Source: Rhodospirillales bacterium (GTDB lineage Bacteria > Pseudomonadota > Alphaproteobacteria > Rhodospirillales > Defluviicoccaceae). Taken from it: a stretch of DNA of 64,000 nt. Below are positions 62,581 to 64,000 of the stretch, piece by piece (the first letter of the stretch is position 1; every line of letters starts with the position of its first letter). The translations under genes were made by a program, and so were the position numbers. The notes below the pieces were generated by a model that worked only from the letters and a program-made list of their open reading frames with translations, was not told the DNA's origin and did no database searches. Where the stretch lies: NCBI GenBank assembly GCA_016712595.1, contig JADJQT010000001.1, forward strand, positions 1,609,501 to 1,673,500. Direction: 5' to 3'.

Positions 62581-64000
62581 AGCTCGCGATTGCCATCGTT
62601 GGAGAACAGCAGATCGTCGCTGCCGCGGCTGGGCGGCGGCGGTGCGGCCAGCAGCTCGGGACCCGACGCGGCGAGCCGGGCGGCGGGATCGTTGCCGGGC
62701 GGCGGTTTCGTGCCGCGCGTGGCGACCGCGCGGGCCTGATCGTCGATCGGCGCGGCGCTGGCATAAACGAACGTATTTCCGGTGCCGCTGAGGCTGTCCG
62801 GCGGCGCCGTCGCGAAGGTGCGGCCGAAGATCTCGCGGCCGACGAGGCCGCCGCGCGCGTTCGTCTGCGGGCTCTGCGAATAGATGATGAAGCGCCCGGC
62901 ACCGGGATCGAGGGCGCCCGCGCCGGCGCGGTTGTCGATACTGCTGGCGGCCAGCACGATGGTGTTGCCGCTGCCGCCGGCGGTGATCGGTGCGGTGATT
63001 ACCAGCGGGCCGTCGCTACGGATGCTGACGGTGCCTTGCGAGACGGCACCTTCGATCGACAGCGCCCCGGTGTTGACGATGCTGATGTCGTGGAACGCCG
63101 GACCGTCGCCGGAGCGGCCGATCGACAGTTCCCCGACATTGGTCACGAGGTCGGCGCTAAACGCGGCGTAGTCCGGCCCCGCCGGCTGGCCGGCCTGGGC
63201 GGCGATACTGTTGACGACGAGATGCTGGGCGGTAATTACGCCCGTCTCGGTGGTGCGAATGTCGCGGGTCTCGATGCGGACGTCGTTGCTGCTGACGATC
63301 GGCTGACGAATGACGATGCCGACGCCCGCCCACAGTGTCAGGGTGTTGGCGGCGGTGAGGGCGTCATTAACGCGAATGGTGCGGCTTGCCTCGATGACCA
63401 CGTTGCCACCGGCGGCAGCGATCGCCGCCGGCGAGATGTACGCCGTGCCGGCCACCGGCGGATCGTCGGCGAGGACCGGAGGCGCCGTTGTGCCGTTGTC
63501 GGTGATGACGACATGCAGCGGATCGAGCAGCCAGGAGCCGTCGGCGCCGCCTGGCGCCGAGGTATCGACCCGCCCGGTGGCCAGGAGTTGTCCGGTTGAC
63601 GAGGTTTCGACGAGGCCGCCGTTGCCACCCTCGCTGCCGCCGCGTGCCGAGACGGTGCCAGCGAAGACCAGTTTCTGATCGGCCCACAGCACCACCTGGC
63701 CGCCGTCACCCTGCGTGGTGGCATCGGCAAAGATCACTGCGCCCGGCTCCATTACCGTCTCGCTGGCGCGGCGGCGCCCGCCCTCGCCGCGCTGGTCGCC
63801 GCCGACGTGCACGCTGCCGCCACCCGCGGGACCGGAGGCGTCGATGACGCCGCCGGCGGCGAGCGTCAACCGGTCGCCCAGCACGTCGATGTCCCCGCCA
63901 CGGGCGTCGGCCTCGGCGCCGGTGGTGGAGAGCGTGCCGGTGACGGTGACCGTGCCATGATCGCCGCCGTCGAGGACGATTTCCCCCGGCGCAAGCGCGA
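62571..64000 (-). CDS. Filamentous hemagglutinin-like (two-partner secretion TpsA-type) exoprotein, C-terminal part
   Basis: The frame is open to the right window edge, so at least 470 residues are seen and the N-terminal TPS domain is off-window. The visible part is a beta-helix rich in Gly/Ala/Asp, with VIDASGPAGGGSVHVGG, GGQVVLWADQKLVFAGTVSA, NGGLVETSSTGQLLATGRVD and WLLDPLHVVITD, all phrases typical of large FHA-like exoproteins. It ends DDLLFSNDGNRELWN. The last codons overlap the CHAT gene start by 10 bp. A TpsB/ShlB outer-membrane transporter would be expected upstream, beyond 64000. Function may be adhesion, contact signalling or substrate for the CHAT protein. Confidence 0.85.
   Translation of the reverse strand, partial: ALAPGEIVLDGGDHGTVTVTGTLSTTGAEADARGGDIDVLGDRLTLAAGGVIDASGPAGGGSVHVGGDQRGEGGRRRASETVMEPGAVIFADATTQGDGGQVVLWADQKLVFAGTVSARGGSEGGNGGLVETSSTGQLLATGRVDTSAPGGADGSWLLDPLHVVITDNGTTAPPVLADDPPVAGTAYISPAAIAAAGGNVVIEASRTIRVNDALTAANTLTLWAGVGIVIRQPIVSSNDVRIETRDIRTTETGVITAQHLVVNSIAAQAGQPAGPDYAAFSADLVTNVGELSIGRSGDGPAFHDISIVNTGALSIEGAVSQGTVSIRSDGPLVITAPITAGGSGNTIVLAASSIDNRAGAGALDPGAGRFIIYSQSPQTNARGGLVGREIFGRTFATAPPDSLSGTGNTFVYASAAPIDDQARAVATRGTKPPPGNDPAARLAASGPELLAAPPPPSRGSDDLLFSNDGNRELWN

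Overview
The window is GC-rich DNA with tightly packed, often overlapping genes. Several gene types point to an alphaproteobacterium, probably of the Rhodospirillales (inference): a NikR/nikKMLQO nickel system, a kdp operon with its own KdpDE pair, RTX-type calcium-binding proteins and relics of an alternative nitrogenase locus. No rRNA or marker gene is present to settle this. One tRNA (Phe, GAA) is present. No CRISPR array was seen.

Layout: 1-6.5 kb holds housekeeping and accessory genes (a truncated thiamine-diphosphate enzyme, an EEP phosphatase/nuclease, a phospholipase D-VTT fusion, a chemoreceptor). 6.5-10.8 kb is a nickel-uptake locus: divergent nikR, a NikR-type operator palindrome, then nikK-M-L-Q-O. 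10.8-13.8 kb has a hemolysin III-like protein, a LysR regulator divergent from an aldo/keto reductase, and tRNA-Phe. 13.9-17.6 kb is a relic Tn3-family transposon with 38-bp inverted repeats, a decayed tnpA end, an RTX-like passenger, a resolvase and a nested IS1595-family element. 17.7-23.7 kb is a five-gene operon, mostly joined by 4-base overlaps: a Cache-GAF-cyclase-like receptor, an MlaE-like permease, an MlaF-like protein without Walker A, an MlaD/MCE protein and a TPR lipoprotein. An IS630 element follows at 23.8-24.9 kb. 25.4-28.8 kb pairs a cNMP-domain FAD reductase with a Kef-type antiporter.

28.8-40.2 kb is a graveyard: IS6, IS110 and IS3 remnants, a ModE-like regulator, and a vanadium-nitrogenase-type locus. 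vnfD is cut after 83 codons by an IS66 copy, vnfN is cut by a second, inverted IS66 copy, vnfE has an in-frame stop and an apparent internal deletion, and a NifX-like gene is frameshifted. Between the IS66 copies lie an IS630 fragment and an AT-rich acyltransferase gene. 40.2-48.3 kb is kdpFABCDE, preceded by an unannotated 27-residue membrane peptide. 48.4-54.7 kb has an orphan RHH antitoxin between duplicated porin-tail fragments, a sulfur-redox operon (truncated NifX-like peptide, rhodanese-fused disulfide reductase, DsrE protein, CxxCH protein) and an arsR-permease-thioredoxin operon with a perfect operator palindrome.

55.1-64 kb, all on the minus strand, encodes an exported filamentous-hemagglutinin-like protein (open at the window edge), a TPR-CHAT protease-like protein, a CHASE2 adenylate/guanylate cyclase, a small secreted protein and a GLUG-repeat protein. 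The first four are packed with overlaps or gaps of only a few bases. This locus and the Mla-like operon built on apparent pseudoenzymes are the two best candidates for undescribed systems.
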